A stretch of 64,000 bases of DNA. Origin: Ciona intestinalis (Eukaryota > Chordata > Ascidiacea > Phlebobranchia > Cionidae). The translations under genes and the position numbers were made by a program. Positions 48,170 through 61,200 of this stretch are shown here, one piece after another; position 1 is the first letter of the stretch, and the number at the start of each line of letters is the position of its first letter. The stretch covers positions 5,968,887 to 6,032,886 of the forward strand of contig NC_020168.2 of the NCBI RefSeq assembly GCF_000224145.3, given 5' to 3'. Under the pieces are notes generated by a model. It had not been told where the DNA came from, did no database searches, and saw only the letters and a program-made list of their open reading frames with translations.

Positions 48170-50428
48170 ATGACTGAAAATAAAATGGAAGAAACAAAGG
48201 AACAGAATAAGCTTGACCAGCGCTACAGTCTTGATAATACAAAAAAGTTGGGAATTGCCGGTATTTATATATTGCCTAGCGAAAACGGTATGTTAAAATA
48301 ATATTCGTTACATTTTGAATTTCATATTACGTGTTTGGCAAGCTGTAATATAACGGTTGTTTCTTTCTATTTTTTTGGCATTTAGAGGAGAAAACAATAA
48401 AAGAAGCACTTGAAAAAGACGCTGAAGATTTTGAACCGGTGTTAGACAAATTGGGATTCAGCGTTAATATTTTTAACGAGAGTAAAGAAGCAGGATCAGT
48501 AGCACAGGTATGGAAAACCAAATATTACGTATATTAATGAAATGTTTTTTCTCGCTATGGGAATATTATATACTTTTTATGACAGATATAGTTTAAATGT
48601 TGAAGATCTATAAAATAATACAGTTCTTAATTATTAAGGACTCGCGCTACTTGACAACGAACGTTCATTCAAATACCCTGATCCTGTTTTAAACAATGAA
48701 CAACGGTCTATATGGGGGTTGTGAGGATGCGGTTTTGTAATTGTTTGAATGTTCTTTGTTTACTACCAAATAGGACGAGAAAATAGAATAATTAGTTGTC
48801 CCATCTCACCCCATACACCCTATACTATAGTACTGTGGAGTGGGATGGTATATTTCTTTGATAGTTTCATATCATGTTTTAAACAACTAACGGTGTATGG
48901 AAGTCGTAAGAATACTGTTATATAATTGTTTGAATGGTCTTTGTTTACCACCCGACGGGACGAGAAAATAGAATGAAAGATGTCCAATATTCCCCGCTCA
49001 CCCTGCTATACCGTACTTGGTATAATGTGGCGAAGTGTTTGCCATAATGTTATCATTTTTCGCGACGAGAAGATAAAAACGACATTTATTCATGTTTTTT
49101 TTGCATATCCGCAGTGTCTAAAAAAACACGCAGATGGCGTACAAGAAGAAGACCAATGCTTCTTGGGTATGTTTATTGGTCATGGGTCCCCAGGAACAGT
49201 AGAATCACGTCATGGGTCTCTTGGAATACACAGCAAGATTATTCCTATGTTTGCAAAAATAGAATGGCTAAAGGGAAAACCGAAGATATTTGTTTTTCAG
49301 GCTAGTATTAGTATGATATAGATATCTTTACTTTATAGAGCTGATCCGAGAACTTTGTTATTCAGGCGTGCAGAGGTGCAAAGATGTGCATTGGAATGCC
49401 TACTGTAACTGGTGCTCTTGCATTGGAAGAATTAAAAACCGACTGTTCAGACATTCTTCTCTGCTATGCTTCTTTCCATGGTAAAAAATGAGTTTACTTA
49501 ATCGAGTTATAATACTTAGCTGCTACAATTCGCATAACTGCCTTCTGGCTTCTGTATATAATAAATGGCTAGTTGTATATCCATCATTTGCATTTTACAT
49601 TTTTTTTTACGAATAAAGATGTATAATTGTGTATAAAAACGTAAAACATTGAAAGCGGAGGTAATGAGTGTTTGGAAACCCAATATACAGCAGTTCACAT
49701 ACGCAATGATTTAATATTTTCCTAATTGATAATTAAGGCTTCGTATCTTACGGCGGAAACTCAGACAAGCCCGGAACTCTGTACCTTCAGAAATTCAAGG
49801 AAATATTGAAAACGTTTGCCGGTAAGTTGAGCTCTGGCAAAGTTGACGCACACGTGATTTAAGTGGCAATATAATATCACATGTATACCTTGTATGGCGT
49901 TTTACCTTACCCCCAAAAAATAATAAACACTCTCAGAACCTATATACTAATTTGTATATCTATATATCTATTTGTGTGAGTGCAGATAAGTACAATATTG
50001 ACCATAACACTATTTTTTTAAACTTCCTGGCATATTTAACCGATAACATATATGCAACTTATAAAAGTATAACCTTATTACATACGTAATAATGCACCAT
50101 TTTAAACAGAAAATAACGACTGTCGGCACATTTTTATCGAATGCATTTTAAATGAGTTAATAGAAATAAACTATATTCAATTCATAATACATTTACGTTG
50201 AGGCATGCGGCATTAACAGTATACTAAAAAACATATTTTGTTTATGTTAAACTAGATGGAAACAACAGCTTGGTCGATATTTTGACCAGATTAAACTCGG
50301 AAGTGAGGGCTAGCGCCGAAATAGCAAAGGCGATTCAAATGCCATCGTTTGAATCCTCGCTGCGGAAGAAGATATGTCTAAAATATCAAAACATGGACAG
50401 AGCTCCGTCAGGGGATACTGAAGAATAA
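48170..50428 (+). CDS. Caspase-like cysteine protease with atypical substrate pocket
   Basis: Exons 48170-48287, 48386-48507, 49115-49300, 49366-49480, 49738-49821, 50256-50428 give 265 residues with no CARD or DED prodomain, i.e. executioner-like layout. The catalytic His lies in FIGHGSPG, and the catalytic Cys in FVFQACRGAK, the classic caspase box. The small-subunit part runs from LLCYASFHGFVSY to LTRLNSEV. Oddities: the usual SWR motif, whose Arg binds the P1 Asp, reads SYGGN here. The RxGTxxD segment of the large subunit is replaced by KEALEKDAEDF. The intron before ACRG starts with GC, not GT. Asp specificity is therefore doubtful. It could be an active enzyme of changed specificity or a regulatory homologue. 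The start is the first in-frame ATG; an upstream exon is possible. Confidence 0.85.
48675..48825 (+). mobile_element. MITE of the GGGACACC family, left end damaged
   Basis: In caspase intron 2. The core is AACAACGGTCTATATGGGGG, and the right end TGTCCCATCTCACCCCATAC. The left inverted end is not recognisable. Confidence 0.65.
48828..49011 (+). mobile_element. MITE of the GGGACACC family, adjacent second copy
   Basis: Directly follows the previous copy. ATAGTACTGTGGAGTGGGAT is at the left and TGTCCAATATTCCCCGCTCA at the right. Confidence 0.7.
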
Positions 50429-50496
50429 TGATTTATAAAATATAAAGAAAGTAAATTGCATCAATAAAAAAAACTGTATTTTTCAACTAAGATATT

Positions 50497-50654
50497 ACTG
50501 TGGGATAAGATAAGACACCTTTAGCACATAATATCCCATACTTCCTGATCAAGTTTTAAACAATTAACATATTTCTTTAAATGATGTTATATTTCTTTAA
50601 ATGTTCTTTGTTTTCTACCAAATGGGACGAGAAAATATAATGAAAAGGTGTCCC
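50497..50654 (+). mobile_element. MITE of the GGGACACC family, cut by assembly gap
   Basis: ACTGTGGGATAAGATAAGAC at the left; AAAGGTGTCCC then N. The missing right end should lie in the gap. Confidence 0.7.
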
Positions 50655-50780
50655 NNNNNNNNNNNNNNNNNNNNNNNNNNNNNNNNNNNNNNNNNNNNNN
50701 NNNNGAAAATATTTAGAGCTACAAAGTTAAGTGCTGTGCCGTTTAAACTCATGTTAAGTAACTTATTGTATTACAAATAG

Positions 50781-51031
50781 GTTTACACCGTCACGTTACG
50801 AAGTGGAAAAGTGCTTTTATTCACGAGTCATACACCCGGCAAGAACAAACCATTATGGAGAATAATTATTACCCAACAAATGAGAAAGGAACTCAAAGTT
50901 CTTTCCATGGTACAGTTATTGAGTTAAGGGCAGGCGAAGAAATATGGGTTCATGTGCAAATGGATCCGGACAGTTTACTGAAAAGGGAGCAGGACACATC
51001 CAATTTCTTTGGAGTTCATATGGTTTCTTAA
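50781..51031 (+). CDS. C-terminal exon of a TNF-superfamily / C1q-fold protein (partial)
   Basis: One exon after an acceptor (AAATAG), frame entered with a split codon, ending TAA at 51029-51031. The end of the reading, ELRAGEEIWVHVQMDPDSLL followed by SNFFGVHMVS, fits the last strands of a TNF homology domain, where family members show a (F/L)xLxxGDxIxVxV pattern and a final FFGxxxV. C1q domains share this fold and are the alternative. The rest of the gene should lie upstream, but only a MITE and a 50-N gap separate it from the caspase stop, so it is hidden in the gap or the exon is a relic. TNF-type ligands are trimeric signalling proteins. Confidence 0.6.
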
Positions 51032-51585
51032 AGTATATAAGTTAAGTGGACAAGAATAACTGTTCGGTAAAAAGTAATGGAAGTAGGACAAACACGCACA
51101 ACAGTAGTAGATGAGGTTTTTGGTTCAGTTGATACGCCGCTGTCATACATATGCCAAAAAAATCGCCACTGTTGAATGCCAAAAAAATCGCCACTATCAC
51201 ATACGAGGTTTACTAATTAAGTAGATATCACCTATGCACTTATATTAAGTTTCTATTAAACATGTTCATTGCAAATAGTTTTGTAACCACTGTTTTATAA
51301 TAAAAAATAAAAGGAAAACAGCATCATGTGAGTGGATTTTGGAACTGCCTGAATTGCACAACAACATTGTGATAATCGCATATACTGTTTTAAACAGGTG
51401 TTTATTACGCAATAAAGTTGAAATAAGTTACATTTTTCTTGCAATTTTCACAACAGTTCCCTATCTAAAAGAAATTATATTGGCTTAAAACTGCAAAAAT
51501 TTTTGATAATTTACAAAAACAACAAAGGCGAGTGGACGCGCCGCTCTACGTTTAGGATCTTGATTTCGCATCATGGTTGTCGTAG

Positions 51586-51657
51586 TCCCAGGTGGTCTAG
51601 TGGTTAGGATTCGTGGCTCTCACCCACGCGGCCCGGGTTCGATTCCCGGTCTGGGAA
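51586..51657 (+). tRNA. tRNA-Glu-CTC: tRNA-Glu(CTC), solitary copy
   Basis: Identical over 72 nt to the intact array copies at 26.5-27.9 kb, but without the 79-bp array spacer on either side. Anticodon CTC; a T5 run follows. Confidence 0.95.
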
Positions 51658-51822
51658 CATATTTTTATGCAGCTTTATTTTTGTCGTAATCTTTTCTAAA
51701 AGACACGTTTGGGAAAATGTAAAGGAGCGAGATACCATCATTTTTAATGCCCCGACACTTTATCACATCTTTATTAAATATATATTCGCAAATCTAAAAT
51801 AGAGCGGCATTTTAGAAAAATT

Positions 51823-51893
51823 GCGTCGACCGGGAGTCGAACCCGGAACTAGTGCTTGGAAGGCACCAATGCTAACCGTTACACCATCGACGC
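51823..51893 (-). tRNA. tRNA-Gly-TCC: tRNA-Gly(TCC)
   Basis: 71 nt on the minus strand. The acceptor GCGTCGA pairs with TCGACGC. The anticodon arm GGTGC-CTTCCAA-GCACT gives anticodon TCC, and the T arm is CCGGGTTCGACTCCCGG. A T-rich run (TTTTCTAAAATG) follows. It converges on the tRNA-Glu 165 bp away. Confidence 0.95.
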
Positions 51894-52238
51894 TACGATG
51901 CCCAACGCCATTCTAACCCAGATAGTACCTTAATGTGTATGGTAGTCTTGCATGTGGCGCAAAATGCGGTAGTCTTGCAGCTAGCGCAAAAAAAACATAA
52001 CACATACTCGCATTTTACTTTTAAAAATTGAACTATACTACATCGTATATATATTGAACTTTACATGACCTTGCCTTTGTTTGATAACAACGTCATTTAT
52101 GTGGATTTTATCATTTTTATTACATAGGACAGGGAATATTCAACCTGTTTAAAAACTATACGTTTTTTGTGACGATGTTTATATATTTGATACAATGTCA
52201 GTGCGTTGTAATTTCAATACCGGTTTACAAAAAATGTA

Positions 52239-55200
52239 ATGATGAATGCAGTCGACCCAAAATGTAAACCATGGGCGACAGCAAAAGAAGAACTACGAAT
52301 TCTATCAGATGAAAATACTAGCCCAAGACGAAGCGACCATTCGTTGTGTTTAAACCATGGCTTCCACCAACAAGCGACCTATGCATTCAACGATCCGATT
52401 AGGTGTCTTGCTTTTAGAAGTAATTCTGTGAGGGAGGAGTTTTTGAGTGAGTATTGGAAGGGATAAGTTTTCAATATATCGTATTTAAAATGCCCTCGAC
52501 AAAATTCGATATGCAACGAAACGCTGTTTTGTTTCATTTTCCTTTAGTGAATTTCCTTTTTTTCAAAGCTGTTTCGACCATATATTTTGGTACTAGTAAG
52601 TATTCGCTGTAAATTACATTTCTGACGTAACTACAAAAAGTTTTTGGGGGAGTTCCCCTACGATGAACCACAAAAGTTTTCTTTATCGTTTGGTGAAGTC
52701 CTGATGGTCAAGTCATATAAAAGTTCAAAACGAAAATGGATTATAATGAATAGGGTAGCAATAGGTTCAAATCTGCTCTTCCTAATATGTGTCGGGTAAT
52801 GCAACGGTTTGTAGTTTATATGCTAATCGACTGAAAATGTTTCTTTTGCCGTTTGGTTTGGTTTATATGGGAACTGTAGTTTTACGAATACATTAGTGCC
52901 AGTTATATTTTATAAATAAAAAAAAAATGTTGTGTTGTCGCCTAATAGTTGTACCCATGCGTTGATAAACTCATTGATAATTGCAGTTAACCATGGAACA
53001 GGACCTGGGAATGTTTTACACCTTCGCATGTTTTCTAAAGGAGGGGAGACAAGCACAGATGGTGGAACTAATTGTAAGCACCATCTGCATCCCATAGATG
53101 GATTGTTATTTTGATACAAGAGCCACATAGATATAGCTTTATTACTGCATTAGTGCTTACTGCTTATTATGGTTAAACACAGACAGTTTTAATGTTCATT
53201 TTTTGCAGTTTTGCCTGGGCTTGTTGGGCCAACTTTGACTTAGGCACTGGATATAATATTACTTGTTGTTTTAATATTTTTTTTTATTACTTTACATTGT
53301 GTACAGCATTATACAAAGAAGCTGAAAGTTATACAAACCGATTTCCAATTTCTTGCCCCCCCTTACAGCACATTGTATGGGTCCCAAAACACAGGTGAAA
53401 TATATTCAAATATATTACAATGTTGTAACAATACATTTATGCTGTGTTATGTTCATTAGGGTTGAGCATCATTCATTAGGTTTTCATTATTATTTGCTTC
53501 AAATGGCTTTTGTGTTTTTTGTGAGTCAATTCTATTCTTTGTATATTTTTTCAAAAATCTATTTCAAAATCTAAACCAGTGTCTTACAATTTCTCTGTAT
53601 TCCTCTCTTTAAACCAGTGTCTTACAATTTTATTTTTATTTTTTTTATTACTTTCCAAGGCTATTTGTGGGAATTAGTAGTGATAAAAACCTCAGAGTTT
53701 TTTCGGACACTATACACCGATGCCAGGTGATTTCTGCCCCCACAGTTTGTGCAATGCCTGTTATTTCTATGGTTTATCTTCCGGAAACTGACGAGGTGGT
53801 GACAGGAGGCATCGGTGTAATACAACCATGGAAAATTCGAATATCTACTGGATTGAAATCAACACCAGTTGAAGGTGTTTTGTTTTATACATTTGGTTGT
53901 TTGTTGCTGAAGAATTTTTGTGAAGTTTTAGTTTCTCCTTCAAATTTTGTATATAATATGTAACAAAATAAATGACCTCACCTGCACAATTGAGCAAACA
54001 AATAGTTATAAAAACATAAAACAAAGACTTTCTTACCAAAATTATGTTTACGGCCTCACCTAGTTGTTGTTTTAAAAATTGAGTTTCTGATATTTATTAC
54101 CTAGGAGATGATGTGATTAAACCTAAGCGCAAATCAAGTGTTGATTTGAATGGAATGCCCCAAGCAAGCGATAATACAAGTTATGGACATGGTCTACAGA
54201 TGCTACAGGTAAAATATTTAGGAAATTTTATTTTTAAAATATTGTATACCAACTGTAGTTTTATCGGAGTTACTTGCTGTGCCTAACATACAAATAGAGA
54301 TTTTTTTATATGATTTCTGTTATCATGCAGGCAGTTGCTCCTTATTCATGTGATATTCGTCGTGATGACTGGGTGCATCATATGAGAGTGTATCATGGTC
54401 GTGGGGTTGTTGATAAACGACCATTGTTGGTTGCAGTATGCCATGATGCTGTGATTGCAATAAATTATCTAAATAAGAAGCAAATATGGGTTGTGAGACT
54501 TAACAATCCAGGAATCACAATTTCTCAACCAGAAAAATTGAAAAAGAAAGAAAAAAAGAGTCTCTTGTCATGTAACTATGTTTTGTAGTTTCTTAAACAT
54601 TACTCACTAGTGGTGTGTAACAATAAACCTTTGTAAATAAATATACACTGTTTTAAACAGGTGTTTAATACATTTACATGTGATTTGTAATGTTTGTTTA
54701 ATGTGAAAAAACTCTGCACTGGTTATGTATGTTAAATGTATCTCTGCAAATACGAAAATAACTTCTATACAATTGCATATACTTGTATGTATTTGTGTGT
54801 ACTCTTATTAAACACCTTGTTTAAACTCATAGTTGAGCATCGTATGGAAGGTAGCCACTACAGCAAAGGATATGTGGTCCATGGTCATGTTTCATTGACC
54901 AGATGTGAATTCTTTCCAAGGTTTGGTTACTTTATATCCGGTGGTGCGGAAGGCTCCATAAGGATCATGCACATGGTGGGTGCATGTGTTTAAAGGTGTT
55001 CAGTTTAGATAGGAAACTAAGTCATAACACAACTATAGCCTACTTTGTATAATCTAAACAAAACATTTTCAAAATCTTTAGTTTTTGGGGTAGTGCAATA
55101 CTGGCTTAAATCCCCTGATGGGACTAGAAACTGATTCTTATACTTTAAACCTATTTTGCAAAAACGACGTTAAATTAGAAAGCTGCTTATTTTTAAACAG

Positions 55201-58200
55201 TCTTATTTTTGTGTGTTTAAATCAAAATATTCCGTGTTCATGCGATTTTTAATCTTTGTCCAGGTCAACTTTGGTTTGGTGACAATATTACGTGGACATA
55301 GAGGTTCTATAACAGGATTGGTTGCACATAGACATCATCCGTTGCTCATTAGCGCCTCTACTGACGGATCAATAAGAATGTGGTGTCTTGAGACTTTTAA
55401 ATTAACGCAACGATTGGACACTGGACAGAAAATTGAAAACTTATGTCTCAGTAATGATTCCAACATTATTTACTATCACAGTAAACAGAAGGTGTGTAGG
55501 TATGATGCTGTGATAGAATGGTTAAAGTTTTTCTTGTAATTGTAGTGTAGACGTAGAGGTTTAAAGCCCAATTCCTACATATATGTCTATGAGCAAAATA
55601 CCGAACAATAATTAAACAAATCTAGAGGTCACTAATGGGCTGTTCAAGTAAACAGCCATAGTAAAACATGCAAAATAACATTCATCTTATATTGCATACT
55701 TGGAAACTCACAATCTGGCATGAGGTGTTAGAAACTATGTTAAAATAAAGGGAAGCTAAAATTCTGTGTATTTTTCAGTAATAATCATGATGAACTACAA
55801 TATAGTCATGCCAGTAACTTACAACTACAAAATACTTTATGCTTAAACATATCCCTAAAGTTATGGCATACAACCATAAACTGCAACTGCAACATACTCT
55901 AATCAACACATTTCCATTTAAACAGATTTCTTTATATCGTCTCACCAACATTTATTCCCTCTTTTCTGTCTTACATTCATCCGCAACTAAACTTATGCGC
56001 GTGGAGGGAAATCCCAAGCTGGGAATTCCCGGTAAGGTGCTTGCTGCGTTGGAAGATGGATCGGTGGCGGTACTTTCCCCAATCACAGGACTTTTATTAA
56101 CCATGATTTATCCAATGACATCTTTCCAGGTAAGGTTGTGCTTGTTTTATGTCATGTTTAAATATAAGATGTAAATGTGCCATTGCCACAATGGAAGTCA
56201 TTTGGATTTGGATTTTTTCACATAATAAGTTACTTGTTACATCTATTAGGCATTGAAAAAACTTTTAGTTTTTTTTAATGTTGATTTTGATTGTAACAAT
56301 ACACTTTACTAGGATTAAATTTTCTGTATCACTTATTAATGACCATACAAGGTAATAAAAGTTTTAGAAAACTGCGCTTGCTAGAAGTTAACCTTGTTAT
56401 TGTGTTGTTTAACATATCTTGACCACTCTTTATAACTGTGTCTTCATACCTTTGTACTTAGAGTTACAAACTTGCTAATTGTATCCAAAAATACCTTTCA
56501 ATGAATTTAGTTTGTTTAAAATTCCCTACGACAGGTGTTAACAGACATTGCTTACGATGTTTTACAAAACCTTGCTTACATAAAGCTGCAAAGTGGTTCA
56601 GTAATGCAATGTGAATGTTCCACAAACCCATGTTGTCCCATGAAAATATATTCCCCATGTATTCAATATGATGATGATGTCAGTAGTTTGACTTCAGTTT
56701 GCATCAGAATTAAGCAGCATTGCTCAATGAATGCTGTGTTCGCTGGGCTCAGGAATGGACAGATTTCACTTTTACACCCAAACACATTACACATGCCAAC
56801 ACTGCAGGCACATAATGGTAAGTACGAGTATATACTGTTCCTTAGGTTATTATATTTCCAAGCGATACATGGTACAACTTATCGTGTATTTCTCAGTAAA
56901 AGATGCAGTTTGATTTAATGTATTTTAATTGGTATAGTATGGTGGGGGAAGACGGGACACCCTTAGCACATAATATCTAAATATCCTAATCGTTTTTTTA
57001 ACAATTAACAACGGTTTATTGGAGTCGTAAGGATACAGTTTCATATTTCTTTGAATGTTCTTTGTTTACTACAAAATGGGACGAGAAAATGTAATGAAAA
57101 CATGTCCCATCTTCCCCTACCCTACTGTATATTACTTTTATGAATACAGGATTTGTTCGATTCATTGAAAGCATTGCAAGAGATGACTCAGTGGGTATAC
57201 AAGGTATTTATAAATATTTAATTTATTATAAGCCATTAAATTGTGTTTTATTATAAAACTCAACTGTAATCATTTAAAATGATTAATCTTATCTATATGT
57301 CCTACTTCCCAGCACTAATTGCTGTGGGTTAATTGCTTTAATCTAATGGTTATCTAAAGTGGCAGTCACACTTAAAACAGTGAACAAATCACATAAAAAG
57401 TTACATAAGTAAAGCTGAAGTGGGCACGAAGTGCGTGAAACAGAACACTCAAATCGAAACAACTGTTGTTTCCCTACCATGCTAGGATAAATAATTCACA
57501 CTCATTCATTTATTTATTCATCAGAAGAACCATGGTGTACAGATGTTCTTGTTAGTGTTGGATTAAGCAGTGTTCGTACGTGGATCGTTGATATTCAAGC
57601 TTCAAACAGTAACAATCACATTGAATGGTTCCTCCACTTACAACCTCAACATAAGGTGCAACTTCCACCACTGATGTTGAAACCTGTGCTGCTTACTGTG
57701 CTCAAAAATCGACTTTGTGTTTCGACGAATGAAAATCAGATTCTTGTTTTATCGCTGTCACAATCTCCATCAGGAGAGGTGAATGCTGCTGCAAAACAAA
57801 AGGTAATAGTTTTTTTTATTTTGGAAATGCTCTTGAGTGTTCTGATCCTGACCTGCAGGTTCTAAGATACCAATCTGAGCTTATAAGCTATAGTACCTTG
57901 AATAAAATCTTGTCTTCAGCGATGGGGTTGCATTGTAACCAAAGGATACTGGGTTTGATGCTTGATACTGATACCATTGACAGTAGGGATGCACATTACA
58001 GAATAATTAGGTATTCTAGGATATCCTAGAATACTTTATTTCGAATCTAGAATTTCGAATCTTTTTATATTTAAAGGAAAAAATAATTTTACCCACATAA
58101 GTCAGTTTCTTGACTCTTTCATAGTAGCCTTATTGGATCATGAGCTGTAAAATGATCAAAAATTGTACCATTGGGTAGTTTTTGCTTCATGAAACATATA

Positions 58201-61200
58201 GCAGGCTATGAAAAGACGTTGCGAAACGTATACTCTTGAAAGTCCCACAAGCACAAAATTTTTATTTTCAAAATTATTAAGTTTCAAAAATTGTTAATAT
58301 AGTTTATGAGATGACGTGTGATGATGTCATTAAACAGAATACCAAATCTCATAATTAGATTCGAATACAAATGGATTCGAAATTCTGTAATGCGCATCCC
58401 TAATTGACAGCATACGTTTTATTGCGAAAGACACTGGAGGTTTATTGGTCCAACCTAGTGGTTACTCATTAGATGAAGCACCCTGGGCAGTAATGTGCTA
58501 ATTCCCGAGTTCTAAATCTGAGATCCCATAACATGTAAGCTATAGTACCTCACCTACATAGAATAAAATCTTCTCTTTAGAATGAAGTTGGATCGCTTAC
58601 CGACGACCAGACATTGTTAAAACTCCACCATACAGATGATGATCACGTCACCAGAATAACAGCTTTACAAAGCTCAATAAAACTTAATTGTTTTGCAAGT
58701 TCAAGTGAGGATGGTTATGTTAAGATATGGGACGAGGAAAACAGGTATTGAAACTACATATGTCATTTTTCTGGAGATCATAAATTTAATAGTTAAGTTA
58801 GATATTGTAGTTTTTTTTTTAAAACCTAAATACTTGTTTTAAATAGTAAAGGCCTCAGTATAAATTACTCTATATTGAACAAAAACATAACTTGTATTAT
58901 TTGTGCTTAGAAATAAACTAAAAAATGTGAGATGAAAAAAGCAATAAAAAACTACTTTAATTACCCCCAAAATAGCGCAAACCCTAAATTATAAAATAAA
59001 CTAAAAATATATGATAGATGCAGGCTAAAAATACCTAAATCTGCATTCAGATAAGACAAACCCAAAACTTAACTGATTAAATTAAAAAAGTTGTTTTACA
59101 GATTGCTACGCGAGATGTGTTTCACCCCACATCATGTTACAGCTCTCTGTTTTGTTAATGGTCGTGACCTCCTTGTAGCTTTGGGTGGCAAAATATGTTT
59201 GGTTGACTGCACAACATACTTGACTAGGAACCTGATACAAGAGAGGGATTTGCTTCAAGTTCAGTTTCACGACGATCAGGTTGAATCAGCAATTCCTTAT
59301 GATGATAATATCAAGTAAATATAAGTTTTTTGCTTGTAAAAGTTGAATGATTTTGACTTCACATTACCATACTGCATTCTTGTTTTCTTATAAATACACT
59401 TTGTTGCTATTAGAAATTGTTTTTCATCTGAACTTGGTAACATTTTACTCTGATCTGCTATAACCAGTATTTTAAAGGTAATGTTAAAATAAAAAGGCAA
59501 TTTAAATCATAAATAAGCAAAATCTTAAGTCTTCTGCAGTCACTCTAGTTTAAGTCATGTGATTTGTAGTGTTTTTTTAGTTTAAGTCCTGTGTTTTCTA
59601 TTAAAATTCCATTTTTTGACATTTACTATTAAAAAACTAGTATGGATTAATGATGTTTCTATATAAAAGGGCGGTCTTCAAAATTGAAGACCTTCCAGTT
59701 GTTCCACTGGAGGCGCTACAGAGGGTGCTTATGTCTGATATAGAAACAGACAGTGTGACGCGACAATTGATCATTGATGGAATGAGAAAACCTCGACGGC
59801 AGATGGAGGGGACTGGCTTGGTGAAACCAAAGGTGAAAAGTTATTGTATGTTTGTTGTTTCATTTTGTTTATGTGTGTTCAGCCCTCAAGTTCAAGTTTG
59901 GCACCTGCAACTGCAGCGTGTTTGTAATGACTGTCACTTTGTTACTAGTTCCTTTTTTTCCTTTTGTATTAACTAACCTTATCTTCACTAATGTATCCGT
60001 ATGGATAAATTAAATTATGTTAAGATTGTACGAAGTTACCACATTAAGTTATTACATTACCACATTACATCTGGAAAATGTGTGGTTTATCGTTATGTGG
60101 GTTGTTTCAAATGAGTGTTACTTATTTGTTATTGCGAGGTGGCAACTTTAGAAGGTGTTAGACGTGTGTTTTGTATCTTTTAAATGAATATATTTTATTT
60201 TTATTATGTGAAGTATATCAGATTTTTAATGATCTTCTTGCGGAGCATATCAGATTTATTGCTTATGTTACAATGTATCTGGAGACTACAGGAGTGTAAT
60301 ACGTACACAAATCCTATGTAATAAATGGTTTTACATTTTTATCTAGTTCATTTACTTTTAATGTGCGTTTATTTATTAATATCTTGCAAAAAGCTCCAAA
60401 AGATCATGCTAGCGTTCAGAAAAGCAAAAGAAAAAGATGCGTTGGAGATGAAAGAGAAGGAGAAAAACATTGCGTGCGAGAAGGCAGCTGGCAAAGACGA
60501 GAAATCAGAAAACATTCGAAGTTCTGGAGAGAAAATTTGTATGGGGGTTACAGTGATGGATGCTGAGGTGACAGATAGAGAAGCATCCTTGAATGCATTG
60601 GTAGATCATAAGGGAGATGAAATCATTGAAACTCATACAGAGTTTAAAACTGAAGTTACTGAACCTACACAGTTATTGAATGAAGTGGAAAACATTGGTG
60701 GTGGAACTTGTTTAGTTGAGGATAAGAAAATACCAATTGCACCGGACGGGTATATTCCAAATTCAGTGGTTCGTCAATTTGTTCGTCCTCCTACTCCCGA
60801 GTTTACGACCATGGATGAATGGAAGTTGAAAGCTCTTCCTCCTTGCGCCCCGCCTCCAGAAGAGGAGTCTGTTTCTTCTGAATGTTATCATGAATCAGAA
60901 TCCACCTCCATTCATCTGGACCTAGATTTCAGCGTCTCGTTTTCGGATGTTTTGTCTTTGGATGACCCGAGTGCGGCCAGCTCAAGTGAAGAAGAGCATT
61001 TAGGAGGAGGAAATCTACCATCTCTTGCTCGCAAAGGAGGAGGGAAGGATGCAGCAACAAAAAAGGTAAAAACAGTGACGATTCATGACCTAAAACGGGT
61101 GTGTAGATGACACAAATCAACTGATGAATTAAAACAGTGTGTAACTTTTATTTTTGGGCAACAAAAAGGTAAAAATTTATTTTGTTTGTACAGTACTAAT

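Larger units (their letters stand above)
51032..52238. other. Intergenic DNA with two tRNA genes
   Basis: AATAAAAAATAAA at about 51299 may be the poly(A) signal for the preceding exon. The 20-bp phrase ATGCCAAAAAAATCGCCACT occurs twice at 51152-51200. Apart from the tRNAs nothing else recognised. Confidence 0.5.

Noticed and set aside
53209-53264. Possible WD40-gene exon after TTTTGCAG
   Set aside because: In the required phase it meets a stop without a usable donor. The exon at 53307 continues the frame and leads into HIVWVPKHR.
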